A stretch of 17,580 nucleotides of DNA from Thalassiosira profunda. Its lineage: Eukaryota > Bacillariophyta > Thalassiosirophyceae > Thalassiosirales > Thalassiosiraceae. Below the pieces are notes generated by a model. That model ran no database searches, was not told the origin of the DNA, and saw nothing but the letters and a program-made list of their open reading frames with translations. Within the stretch, counting starts at the first letter, position 1. Each line of letters starts with the position of its first letter. The stretch is taken from assembly GCA_036939355.1 (NCBI GenBank), contig JALLAP010000164.1, positions 1-17,580 of the forward strand, given 5' to 3'. Shown one piece after another: positions 7,320 to 16,509 of this stretch. Both the position numbers and the translations under genes were made by a program.

Positions 7320-9014
7320 ATGAAAGTTTCATCAGCCATCGCCCAACCAAACAAACGCAGGAGCGACGGTGGCGATGCTACCCCCACCGATGATTCCGTC
7401 GCCGCCAAACGGGCAAACACCAGCGCCGTGCGCAAGCTCCTGCCAGTCACACTCCTCTCCGGCTTCCTGGGCGCCGGGAAGACGACGCTGCTCAAGCGAA
7501 TCCTCCAATCGAAGGAGAGCAAATGAAGATTGCAATCATAGTCAACGACATGGGCGCCATCAACCTCGACGCGGAGGAGATCAAGAAGCACAAGCTTGTA
7601 CAAGAGCAGCAGGAGATGGTGGAGGTATGTGCACGTCGTTGAATCGGAATGCACAGGCTGTATGTATCGTTTACACCTCACTAAAATCCAATCATCGCTG
7701 CAGATGCACAATGGTTGCATCTGTTGCACGCTTCGAGGGGATCTGCTCCGGACGGTGAAGGAGCTGGCACTGGAGGAGAAGTACGATTATCTTGTCATCG
7801 AATCGACAGGCATCTCCGAGCCGCTGCCCGTAGCACAGACGTTTGTGATGGATACAAACGAGGACGCCGAGGGAGAAGACGGAGGAGAGGAAGGCGACAC
7901 GGCGCCAGATTTCGAGCCTCTATCGAAGTTTGCTACGATGGATACCCTCGTGACGGTAGTCGATGCGTACAACTTTGCGTCGATACTAGGATGCGTCGAA
8001 AAAGAAGCCGATCGCGAGAAATACTTTGGGAGCGACGACGTGGAGGACACGGAGGAGTCGGAGGAGTCCGTTGTGCAGTTGCTGATAGACCAACTGGAAT
8101 TCGCAAACATCATCCTGCTGAACAAGACGGACCTGCTTCGCGGTGGAGAGAAGTCAGTCAAATCCCAAATACAATCCATCGAGTCTGTGCTGCGAAAGTT
8201 GAATCCAAAGGCCACCGTGATTGTGCCGGAGCTGCCAAAGTTTGATAAGTTTGATACGAGCCGGGTGCTGAATACCGGGCTCTTTGACATGGAGGAGGCG
8301 CAGCAGTCTGCCGGTTGGATTGCCGAGCTCGAGAAGCCACACCACACCCCTGAAACAGAGGAGTACGGCATCAATTCCTTCGTCTTCCGCAACAACGACC
8401 GTCCGTTCCACCCTGTAAGATTGGCGCGGATCTTCCAAAACTTTGGGACGGCGCTCGTGAAAGAAATATCCGGTGCAAAGGCAGGCACAGAGGTCGATGC
8501 AAAGGACATCTTTGCCCGCGTGATCAGGTGCAAGGGCGAGCTTTGGTTGTCGAATGCGGATTGCTGCCCGATCGATGTTCACAGCGTGGGCAGACAACTT
8601 GTGCTCGAGCCCGCCGGGCGGCCTTGGATGGCCAAGGTTATTGCAGAACACCCTAACGGAGACGCGCAGTCCGAAAGTCACAACGAAGACGATTGCGAGG
8701 CTTGGGATGCGGTGGATCTGAGCGCCGAGGTGCTGAAGGACTTGAAGGGCTCGGAGCAGTGGGACGATCGCTTCGGGGACCGGCGCTCAGAGCTCGTTTT
8801 CATTGGCATCGCGCTCGACAAGCAAAGGATATTGGCAGAGCTGGAAGATGCATTGCTGACGATTGAGGAATGCAACGTAGCAGAGACGAATAGAAAGAAA
8901 GCGTGGGCGGAGGATGTACAGGACTTGTTCTTCGACGGCATGCCGCTCTGGAATCTGTCAGACATTCTGGGGGTCGAGGAAGAAGATGCCTGTGCCATCT
9001 CAGCGGAGGAGTAA
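7320..9014 (+). CDS. COG0523/CobW-family GTPase, putative zinc metallochaperone
   Basis: The start MKVSSAIAQP gives a short hydrophilic leader, then the P-loop GFLGAGKTT at residues 48-56. Exon 2 carries IVNDMGAINLD. A clear 79-nt intron follows (GTATGT at 7625 to CTGCAG at 7703), and exon 3 opens with NGCICCTLRGDLL, which holds the CxCC metal-binding motif of the family. ESTGISEP is the switch-II region and LLNKTDLL the guanine-specificity motif. The C-terminal CobW_C domain is typical (RPFHPVRLARIF, KGELWLSN, WDDRFGDRRSELVFIGIALD). Two acidic insertions follow the switch region. Family members use GTP hydrolysis to deliver metal, usually zinc, to client enzymes. One oddity: the exon 1 frame ends in a TGA at 7524-7526, while the homologous sequence resumes in the -1 frame at an ATG at 7523. 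No GT-AG intron fits there, so a one-base sequence error or a genuine frameshift is likely. With the frame mended the length is about 538, longer than most relatives because of the leader and acidic insertions. Confidence 0.9.
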
Positions 9015-9099
9015 AAGGAGGTGCGAGCCCGTCGTGAAGCCACACTGATACCGTTGCGTTCTTCTAACAGATCTCTTTACTTCTTTACTTCTTCTTTAT

Positions 9100-9126
9100 C
9101 TATTCTCGAGGCAGGGAATGCATCAC
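9100..9126 (+). repeat. 27-bp inverted repeat, left copy
   Basis: This matches the reverse complement of 17402-17428 at 26 of 27 bases (core CTATTCTCGAGGCAGGGAA). It lies 61 bases beyond the stop of coiled-coil gene A, in the same position relative to A that the right copy has to paralog B. The sequence between stop codon and repeat is much less alike, so the 27-mer itself seems conserved. It could be the end of a mobile element or a shared 3'-end processing signal. Confidence 0.75.
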
Positions 9127-9186
9127 ACTCGAATGATGCACGATACCACTCGCCTGGAGCTTCTATGAATGCGCGGTGCAACAAAC

Positions 9187-10617
9187 TCAGACGACCTGCA
9201 TACGGTCCTTGTCGAGGTCCTTGTCGAGGATCTCTTCTTTGAGGATTCCGTCGTCGCCAGAATCCTGTGCCTGCTTCCAGGCTCGCTGCATGCCGATCAG
9301 CCTGTCCCTGTTCGCCTTCAGCTTGGGCTCGTCGGCGTTTGACGCCTTCGTTGCCATCATGAGGGTGGCGGCGCCCTGCCTGCCAATCTTGACGAGGGCC
9401 TTGAGGTGGGTCTGCGCATCACTGCTGGACTTGAGCAAAGTGTCGCGAGCCTCCTCGATGACGCCCTCCTTCGAACAAATGCGCTCGAGGTTGCTCTGCC
9501 CGTCCGCTTCGATCTGCTTCACCTCGGCCTCGTACTTGAGCTTAGCGTCAGCCTTGGCTTTCTCGATGGCGGCGTGCTCGTCCTTCTTTTCCTGAGCAAC
9601 GATCGCCAGCTCCTCGTTGAGCTTCGTCTCCGCCTTGTCGACGAGAGCTTGCTCGTTCTTGGCCACATCTTCCACGGTGGTGAAGTCCGACTTGGCGATG
9701 CCAACTTGCTCTATGACTTCGCTAAGCAGAGCGATATCGGTGGTCGCAGCGGCGTTGCTGATGGTAGTCTCAGTGGCGTGCTCGTCGTTCACCAGCCTGC
9801 TGGAAAGAGACCCGGGGTGCGTGCAAACCTTCAGGAGCTCGTCCGCACTCTTCGGGTGGTACTTGCACGTAGCTGGAAGTTGGTATGTGGCAGTGGTCAT
9901 CTGAGACACAGAGTCCGCCAGGCTCTCCATCTCGGTGGGGTAGTACGAACCGGAGACAGAAGAGGGGATGTGGTAGTAGGGAGGCTGGCTGTACTGGACG
10001 TTAGGGTCGCAGGCCGCAGCAGCTGCGGCTGCGGTGGCAAACGCGGCATCTCCGGCACTCGGTGCGAAGCCAGTTGACCCCGTCGGAGACGTAAAAGGCG
10101 GCTGTTGGCCGAAGAGTCCTCCGGGCATGTTCGGGTTGAACTTGAGACCGGGAGAAGGAGCGGTGCCGCTGGGGGCCCCCTTCATCGCAGCCTTGGCCTT
10201 CGCTGCCTGCCTGGCCGCGAAGCCGTTGGGCGTGGAGGTGGAACCGGAATTGTGGCCCTGGCCGTGGCTGAAGGTGGGGCCTGGGTGAGACTTGGCCGGC
10301 GACTGGGAGGGGTAGGTGTAACCCGCTGGACGGCTCCTCTTGGCAGAGCTCATCTTTCGTTTGGAAGTAGGAATGCGGGTGGGCGGGACGAAGTTCTTGA
10401 GTGCACGGACGGCGTCGTTGACTTTCCTGGCCCCCTTTGGATCCAGGTGGTAGCCGAGTGCGCGGAGGCCGGGGATTGTCCAGGCGAGGGAGATGACGAC
10501 TTCGGTATCCCGGAACTGCTGGAGAGTCTTGCCCTTCTCAATCAAGCAGACCTTCACGATGCGGCAGATCCGAGTGTTCTCGTGCTCGGTGTCCGCCATC
10601 AAGAATTGTGAGGGCAT
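9187..10617 (-). CDS. Coiled-coil protein A, paralog of the gene at 16676
   Basis: The protein has 476 residues from the ATG at 10617 (another in-frame ATG is at 10599). The frame stays open to 10671 without an ATG, so an upstream exon is possible. Residues 1-100 contain a compact region (RICRIVKVCLIEKG, HLDPKGARKVNDAVRALK) that I cannot place. Residues 100-250 are low-complexity, rich in Pro, Ser, Gly and Ala, with an alanine run. From residue 253 (YHPKSADELLK) to the end the protein matches protein B, by eye about two thirds identical. That part holds a long charged helix predicted to be a coiled coil (ALVDKAETKLNEELAIVAQE, DEHAAIEKAKADAKLKYEAE) and ends DKDLDKDRMQV. Function is unknown. 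It is convergent with the CobW gene and divergent from the RING gene. Confidence 0.68.
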   Translation of the reverse strand: MPSQFLMADTEHENTRICRIVKVCLIEKGKTLQQFRDTEVVISLAWTIPGLRALGYHLDPKGARKVNDAVRALKNFVPPTRIPTSKRKMSSAKRSRPAGYTYPSQSPAKSHPGPTFSHGQGHNSGSTSTPNGFAARQAAKAKAAMKGAPSGTAPSPGLKFNPNMPGGLFGQQPPFTSPTGSTGFAPSAGDAAFATAAAAAAACDPNVQYSQPPYYHIPSSVSGSYYPTEMESLADSVSQMTTATYQLPATCKYHPKSADELLKVCTHPGSLSSRLVNDEHATETTISNAAATTDIALLSEVIEQVGIAKSDFTTVEDVAKNEQALVDKAETKLNEELAIVAQEKKDEHAAIEKAKADAKLKYEAEVKQIEADGQSNLERICSKEGVIEEARDTLLKSSSDAQTHLKALVKIGRQGAATLMMATKASNADEPKLKANRDRLIGMQRAWKQAQDSGDDGILKEEILDKDLDKDRMQVV

Positions 10618-11176
10618 TTCACCAACGGAAGGAAAAAGACCGGCCGGCTCGACGTGGAACTGTCTGTTCACATCAGGTGTTTGTTTCCACGTTCCCGGCC
10701 TCTTCGCTCCGGCCCACCATAGATACTCACCGACCCTCCACAGCTTGCGCGGGCGGCAAGACGCGGCAAGGCTTCATTGGGAGGGTTGCAGAGGTCAGCG
10801 ACCCAAGCCTGTGAGAGGTGAGAAGAATGAGCTAACCTGTACTGATTCCTACTTGCCCAGTCTACGGTCCGTGCGTTCCGTACGTAGGAATTAGTATCAT
10901 GGGGCATCTGACCAACCAGCCAGTAGACCTTCGGGGGGGACAGCGGAACCCCCCGTTCCGGCCGCACTTTTTCGCCCGAAAATCCTCAAGCCTTGCTTTC
11001 CCCGTGCTTTGGAACGCGGCCAAAATCGCTTCTCTCCGCCGCCGACGCCGGCGGCCTCCTATCGTCCACCCCAGCGCCCCCCCTGGCCGCCTACGCCGTC
11101 GCGCCCCCCTCGGAGCTCGGTCGGCCGCTGCCTATCGCCCTCGCGGGCCTCGCTCGCCGCCGCGCCGGCCGCCGAA
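10618..11176. promoter_or_regulatory. Divergent promoter region of gene A and the RING gene
   Basis: These 559 bases lie between two divergent ATGs. They contain the 40-bp element at 10949-10988 that recurs inverted at 16577-16616. A weaker second block of similarity follows (about 11022-11055 against about 16510-16545, sharing TCGCTTCT and GC-rich sequence). The stretch 11040-11170 is extremely GC-rich. No other gene is convincing here. A 99-codon minus frame at 10668-10967 has no recognisable features. Confidence 0.5.
10949..10988 (+). promoter_or_regulatory. Shared 40-bp promoter element, copy 1
   Basis: This copy agrees with the reverse complement of 16577-16616 at 38 of 40 bases, including 29 consecutive identities. 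The core contains GTTCCGGCCGCAC followed by TTTTTCGCCCGAAAA, the latter nearly palindromic. It lies about 190 bases upstream of the RING ATG and 330 bases upstream of the gene A ATG. Flanking sequence is far less similar. Confidence 0.7.
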
Positions 11177-14100
11177 ATGGCGTCCAACAAGAGGTCTCGG
11201 GCGGACATCAGTGGAGGAGGTGGAGGGCGCTTCCTTCGCTCCACTGGCACCGACGGCCTCGTGTGCTCCGTCTGCGATGACGACATCCCGTACGAGGGCA
11301 AGCACGCCGAGCTCATGCCGTGTGGTTGCTCGCTCTGCCACGAGTGCCTCTTGGAGGCCCACGCCGAGCGGGGTTCATCCCCTCTGTGTTGCCCAGTTGA
11401 TGGCTTGGAGGTGGAGGGCCACCAGCTGTTTGAGAGCCGCTTGGTGGTCAAGACGACCAAATACAACCTCGAGGAGAAGACGGCGAGCGCAAAGGAGACG
11501 ATGATGAAGAGCGCCCGGCAGTACTTGTGGCAGGAGAAGGGCGGCGTGCTCAAGGAAACACCTCCGGAGGGGGAAGCTCAGATTGCGGTGCTCTGCTTCG
11601 CGCAGCTTACCAAAAGCGCAGGCGAGATGAAGGTGAATTGGAGCGCGGTGGAGAGGACAATTGCGCGCACGGGGAAGAGGAAACTGTCAGAGGACAACGT
11701 CAGCGAGGGTCTGTGCGAGTTCTTCGCGATGTTGAACCCATATGTGGTCCAACCCAGCGTCACGGAACGGGGGGAGGTGACGAAGCTCATGCCGAGGGAG
11801 CTGCTGAACCACTACCTCGACCACTTCACGCCTCTCATGGGCGCACTTTACGGCCTGGCGACGGGCCGCCCCGGGAGGAACTTGGAGAAGCTGAAAGATG
11901 GAGAGGAGTACCCGGACTTTCAGTCTCAGTACCTCGCCTGCATCGCCGCCTGCGACATCCTCATCCGCTGCAACACAACGTACCCGGGCCATTTCCAGCT
12001 CATGCTGCGCGACCAGCTCGAGATGCAGAAGAGCACAACGGTCTTTCGGGATCTACTCTCGGCCTTCCGCCTCGGGCCCAGCCGGGAGTACTCGGATAGG
12101 AGGTTTTGCAAGCAGGTCGTTGAGAATCTACTGCGCGGCGTCGATTTGGGAAGCCACGACATGCACCTGCTTAACGGGGACAACGTCGGCTTCACCATCT
12201 TGGGGAAGGAGGCGTCGTACGACCAGTGGATCGCGTTTCAGGACATCAGGGTTCGGAAGGAACGTCTGGTGCAGCTCAAGATCCACGCCGAGGACAAAAG
12301 CGAGCAGCTGTCGCGGGAGCCCACTAGGGATTGGAAGGAGCTGGCAGAGGCCGACCAGACGGAGTTCGACCTCGCCCAGGAGGTGGTGGAGGTAAAGGAC
12401 GGCGACTGGGAGATGCTCTCCAAGTCCACGTTCGAAAGCATCGCGTTGGCAATCGAGCTGGAGCTGAGCGGCAACTTTGAAGTTGGATCGGAAATTCCAC
12501 GCCCTGGCTACATAATTGATGAGGCAACGAGGAATGCAATCGATGCAAAAGAAAGGGCTGCGTTCAGTGAGGCAGTCGACGTCGTGAATCGCCGGGCTCC
12601 GCGCGCTGCCACGCCGCGAGATGACGAGCGAGTGAACGATAGAGGAGGGGACGGCACAACCTACAGCCGGGGACTCGATCACGGACTGACGCCGGTCGGG
12701 GACGTTGCTCCGGGCGAGATTGCCAATTCAGAGGCAAGTGCATCGCCTCCAACTGACGCCGCGGCCAGAGCTGAGCCTGGCGGTGCTGCTGCTAGCGCTG
12801 GCGCGACAGATTCCGCGGCTGCTGCCTCTGCTGGTGCCACTGGCGCCGCTGCGTCGCGCGGGCGCCCTGCCTCTGCCTTCTACGGCCACGATATCACTGT
12901 GAACGCAGTGCAGGCCGACCTGTCGAAGAAACAATCCACTTGCATGATCGTGGACTACGTCTGGAACTGCAGAAGGAAGATTATGAGGCAGTGGTACGAC
13001 GAGTACTGCGCAGAGAAAGGGCATCCTCCTCCGGACGACATCGATTACGCGGAGCTGCCTCCGGCCAGCGTCGGGGCATTCTTTATGTGCGATGGTCAGC
13101 CCGCCGCCCAGATAGCGCAGCTCATTGCACAGGACAACCAGATGTTTTATTTGGGGAGGACGGATACGGGCTTTCCTCAGCACCTATTTCCTACCCCAAA
13201 TAACATAGATGGCTCCGACTTTGACAAATGGTTCCATGCAATCAATAACAGATCTGGGTTTCACGGGAGAGGGCACGGCGGCAACACCGGCTCAAGATTC
13301 TATGGCAAATGCTACACTTTCTTCGGAGGCTTTCACGCAGGCATGAAACTCCACAACATGTGCGGATCGATGTTTGGCAACTTTCTCGTGGTGTTCTTTG
13401 GAGGCTGGAGGGATACGTATCCCAAAGTGCTGTGGATTCTACAGCCATCGGATCCGCGGCAGCTGGAGAACGAGCTTCCTCACTACATCCTGGCTCACTA
13501 CCGATCGGCCTTCATCTACTTGTGGGAATCGCGGGGCAAGAAGATGGACCGCATTCCTACTCCAGCTGAGGTGCATGAATACATGCTCGATCGGGCCGAG
13601 AACTGCCCATTCCGGCAAGCCGTCCTTCTCCATCTGAGGTATGCTGAGATTGCCAAGATAATGAAAATGGCTGCGAAGATTGGCGAGCGAGGTTCTGTCG
13701 AACACTTTCTGTCCTGCGTCAGATTTGCATTGCCTCTTTGGGCTACGACGCACGCAGTGGATTACGTCCGCTTGGGCACCGATATCCTTACGTTCATGCA
13801 CTGTGCGCCTCCCGCCGTGAAGGCACTGTATGCAAACGAGTGCTTCACTCGCTTGACTGCTACGGGCGGCTCGGAATATGCGGACGATAATATGGAGGAC
13901 ACTATCAAGGATATCCGCGGGCATATGGGAAGGGTCCACCGCCGCGGGATGGAAAAGAAGATGGAGCACACCTGTACGAACATCACCGAGCAGCCGACGC
14001 AGGCACAGATCAAGCGAGATCTTCGTGGAACGACCAAGACCAAGTCTAGCCGCCCCAAAACCCACGAGATCTTGCAAGCCAAGTCGCCGTCCATCCTTGG

Positions 14101-14779
14101 ATTCGCCCTCATACACGACAAAATGCAGTTTTGGCACCCCACCAACGAGCCCATCATCGGCGACTACGACAAGGAGAAACCGCTCTACACCAAAGCAAAT
14201 AGCTGCGACCTTCCGGGAAAGGAGTCTCTGAACCCCAAAACGCTCCACTGCCACGACACCGGCACCAAGATGGTTGTGCGGTACCAGCAGATGAACAACG
14301 TGGACAACCCGTACAAATCCAACCGCTCGGAGAAAGATGTGCCGTTGACCAAGATTCTGGCCACGAGCGCCGACAGAAATGCAGAGCTGAAGAAGGCCAT
14401 CGATCGGGCCGTCTCTTTGGATGCGGACAGCCTCAACTCTGCAATGAACAAAGATGAGGCGGGATCCGAATTGGAAGCTGTCGTGGACAAGTTGAACACG
14501 CATCCCGACTACCATTTTGTACCTCCCATGAAAATGGGTAGCATGAGCAAAAAGCTTCGGATCCAGAAGCTGATTGAATTGCGGCGAGCGTATTTTGATG
14601 TGGAGCCCGATATCACCAGGAAACTGGAGACTGCCGCTCGGGCCGCATTCAAGGAGAAGTATCCAGACTTCTCGAAGCAGAGTGATCTGAATGTGCACGG
14701 CAACATGATGTACAGTCTCAGCACTGACATTCTCAAGATGGAACGGTACCAAAGCGTGCCCGAATACACAAAGAAGTAA
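11177..14779 (+). CDS. RING-finger protein with transposase-like C-terminal half
   Basis: This is a single exon of 1200 residues. The ATG at 11177 has a good context (GAAATGG), and the open frame before it has no ATG. Residues 30-75 form a RING-like zinc site: C30-x2-C33, C49, C51, C54, C57 and CCPVD, where an Asp may replace the last Cys. RING domains recruit E2 enzymes for ubiquitination. Residues about 526-565 are an Ala/Gly/Ser linker. The C-terminal half (from about 580) has patterns I associate with DUF6589-like, transposon-derived proteins: an early acidic site (CDGQPAAQ, D639), GGFHAGMKLHNMCGSMFG (H720), then LWATTHAVDYVRLGTDIL, a small F-x-R-L segment, and DDNMEDTIKDIRGHMG with E907. 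That assignment rests on memory of the pattern and is uncertain. The lack of introns over 3.6 kb fits a mobile origin. It converges with the gene ending at 14833, 53 bases away. Confidence 0.8.
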   Translation: MASNKRSRADISGGGGGRFLRSTGTDGLVCSVCDDDIPYEGKHAELMPCGCSLCHECLLEAHAERGSSPLCCPVDGLEVEGHQLFESRLVVKTTKYNLEEKTASAKETMMKSARQYLWQEKGGVLKETPPEGEAQIAVLCFAQLTKSAGEMKVNWSAVERTIARTGKRKLSEDNVSEGLCEFFAMLNPYVVQPSVTERGEVTKLMPRELLNHYLDHFTPLMGALYGLATGRPGRNLEKLKDGEEYPDFQSQYLACIAACDILIRCNTTYPGHFQLMLRDQLEMQKSTTVFRDLLSAFRLGPSREYSDRRFCKQVVENLLRGVDLGSHDMHLLNGDNVGFTILGKEASYDQWIAFQDIRVRKERLVQLKIHAEDKSEQLSREPTRDWKELAEADQTEFDLAQEVVEVKDGDWEMLSKSTFESIALAIELELSGNFEVGSEIPRPGYIIDEATRNAIDAKERAAFSEAVDVVNRRAPRAATPRDDERVNDRGGDGTTYSRGLDHGLTPVGDVAPGEIANSEASASPPTDAAARAEPGGAAASAGATDSAAAASAGATGAAASRGRPASAFYGHDITVNAVQADLSKKQSTCMIVDYVWNCRRKIMRQWYDEYCAEKGHPPPDDIDYAELPPASVGAFFMCDGQPAAQIAQLIAQDNQMFYLGRTDTGFPQHLFPTPNNIDGSDFDKWFHAINNRSGFHGRGHGGNTGSRFYGKCYTFFGGFHAGMKLHNMCGSMFGNFLVVFFGGWRDTYPKVLWILQPSDPRQLENELPHYILAHYRSAFIYLWESRGKKMDRIPTPAEVHEYMLDRAENCPFRQAVLLHLRYAEIAKIMKMAAKIGERGSVEHFLSCVRFALPLWATTHAVDYVRLGTDILTFMHCAPPAVKALYANECFTRLTATGGSEYADDNMEDTIKDIRGHMGRVHRRGMEKKMEHTCTNITEQPTQAQIKRDLRGTTKTKSSRPKTHEILQAKSPSILGFALIHDKMQFWHPTNEPIIGDYDKEKPLYTKANSCDLPGKESLNPKTLHCHDTGTKMVVRYQQMNNVDNPYKSNRSEKDVPLTKILATSADRNAELKKAIDRAVSLDADSLNSAMNKDEAGSELEAVVDKLNTHPDYHFVPPMKMGSMSKKLRIQKLIELRRAYFDVEPDITRKLETAARAAFKEKYPDFSKQSDLNVHGNMMYSLSTDILKMERYQSVPEYTKK

Positions 14780-14836
14780 TTGATACATAATAGCAACTCT
14801 CTACATTGGTTTACAAGTGTACATGATAGGTATCAA
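14780..14836. terminator. Short convergent 3' region with 7-bp inverted repeat
   Basis: The gap between two converging stop codons is only 53 bases. TTGATAC at 14780-14786 is exactly inverted as GTATCAA at 14830-14836, overlapping the minus-strand stop. Both transcripts must end inside each other or in this AT-richer gap. A 7-bp repeat can be chance, so the terminator reading is weak. Confidence 0.25.
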
Positions 14837-16509
14837 CACATGGCACCGGCCTCTGCGTCGAGCTGGTCCAAGGTGAATTGCTCCTGCACTGCACCCACCT
14901 TTGGATCGTTGGCAATGTCGTCCGGAGAGGGTTCTTTCTCGGCAGCGGCCCGCTCTTCCAACTGCGCCTCCTGCATTGCAAGCAAAGCATCTCCGTTGTC
15001 CGCCACAGTGAGATTGACGCCGTCATTGGCCGGGGCGAGCTCCTGCTGCTCCTGTTGCCGTATCACTTCGTGGCGAGCCTGGACAAGATCATCGTACCGG
15101 CCAGTTTTGAGCAGCTGCTCCATGACGACGCGGCTTTCATCGATGCCACCGCGCGCCATGCAAACAGTGACGTTGGGCTTGGCGACCCTGGCAGCTTCTC
15201 TGCTCACGATATTCCGGTCTTTGGCCGTCCCCGAGCGGCGCCGAGGAGCCGCCAACGTATCGCAGTAAACCAGCATGGCCTGCGACTGTGCCCAGTTGGA
15301 GGCGTCAACGCCAGGGGGCGGTGTGATGGAGCGAGCCGTTTTGGCAAATTGGTTGTTCAGCTGCGCCTTTGCGCCCCGGGCCGCCTTGTCGTTCAGATCC
15401 GACGCCTTCTCTGGCACGCTGTAACGCCGCCGCTCCTTCGTGGGCACCCCCAGCTGCTTCTGCGACGCCGATCTCGCCGCCGCCTCCTCGCTGCCCAAAC
15501 ACGCGCTGACCATCGGTGGCTGCGATTGCGGCGAGTGCAACACGTTAGAATTGCCCAATTGCGATCAAACAAGAGTGATTTCTCCCTAGGCACTCACCAG
15601 AGCCGTTTCCGTCGGCTTTGCCTGCGCCCGCTTCTGCTTCTTGGCGGTGTTCCGTCGCTCCTGCCTGCCCTTCTTGTTCCTCTTCTTCTTCGTGGCCTTC
15701 TTCTGCCACGACGCCAAGGCCTTCTCGTACGCGTCCATCAGCGAGAACTGCTTCTTGAGATGCGTCTGCTCGTGGTGCTCGAGCTTGCTCCACTGACTGA
15801 GCGCGTGGACCTTGAGCAACGGAGAGTCGAATTGCCTGAGCAGATACTGCGGCGGGCACAGCTTGTGGTTCGAGAAGTACTGGGGAAATTTCGCTTTGAT
15901 GTCCTTGGTCTTCTTCCACTCCGTCGCCTTGGCCAGCTGCCGCCACGACGACTTCTCCCCCGAGCACGCCGGCTGCTTGGGCGCTGCCGCAGACGCAGCA
16001 GAGGCCGATGACGTTTTAGCAGACGCCTCGCCCGCGTCCTTGTCACTGGCACTCCTCGCCTTCGCTCCCCGCTTGATCTTGTTCATCGCGTCGTCCAACA
16101 ACTGCGCCAGCTCGATCGCGCGTTCGTCGATGACCTCCAGCCGCGGCTTCCCCTTCTTCTTCTTGGCATTGGATGTCTTGCCCTCCTCGGCTTCCGCGCC
16201 ATCGCCCTCCTCCGCGGCCGCGGCGGCCTTGGCCGCCTCGGCCTCCAGAAGGCGCTTCGCCTCCCGAAGACGCGCGGCGAGGTTGCTCACCGGCTTCCGC
16301 GGAGGGGGCGTCGTATTGGAGAGAGCGCCCTCCTCCTCCTCCGGCCGACTCGCACTCGCACTCGCGGATTTGGAGGCGCTGGCGGGCCGATCGCGATCCC
16401 GGTTGGTGATATCGACCGGCCCGCGGGCCGGCGAGGCTAGCCCACGGGCTGCCGAGGCCGCCGCTCCCGAAGGAGGGGCTGGTTTGCCGGCGGCGACGGA
16501 GGTTGGCAT
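14833..16509 (-). CDS. Lysine-rich coiled-coil protein, two exons, function unknown
   Basis: Exon 1 runs 16509-15598 (304 residues). The donor GTGAGTG at 15597 is excellent, and the acceptor CAATCGCAG ends at 15520 after a TTCTAAC branch-like site, giving a 78-nt phase-0 intron. Exon 2 runs 15519-14833 (228 residues), total 532. The N-terminus is Ala/Ser/Pro-rich with acidic and SASASAS runs. A helical stretch (LAARLREAKRLLEAEAAKAA) and several basic clusters (KKKKGK, KKATKKKRNKKGRQ) suggest a nuclear or nucleolar protein. A compact part (EWKKTKDIKAKFPQYFSNHK, LLKVHALSQWSKLEHHEQ) may be a folded domain. Exon 2 contains VYCDTLAAPRRRSGTAKDR and Gln-rich helices. I do not recognise the family. 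It is divergent from gene B and converges with the RING gene. Confidence 0.7.

Noticed and set aside
7515..7530. Programmed -1 ribosomal frameshift in the CobW gene
   Set aside because: There is no X-XXY-YYZ slippery heptamer in the right phase and no evident downstream stem-loop. A one-base sequence error is simpler.
9090..9100. Target-site duplication outside the 27-bp inverted repeats
   Set aside because: The bases left of 9100 (TTCTTTAT) and right of 17428 (TTGAGCAG) do not match, so no duplication can be claimed.
13439..14788. 449-codon minus-strand open frame
   Set aside because: It is fully antisense to the RING gene, whose sense protein has coherent domains, and shows no recognisable motif of its own.
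14878..16011. 377-codon plus-strand open frame rich in Leu and Arg
   Set aside because: It is antisense to both exons of the lysine-rich gene, runs through its intron, and has the Leu/Arg repetition typical of a shadow frame.
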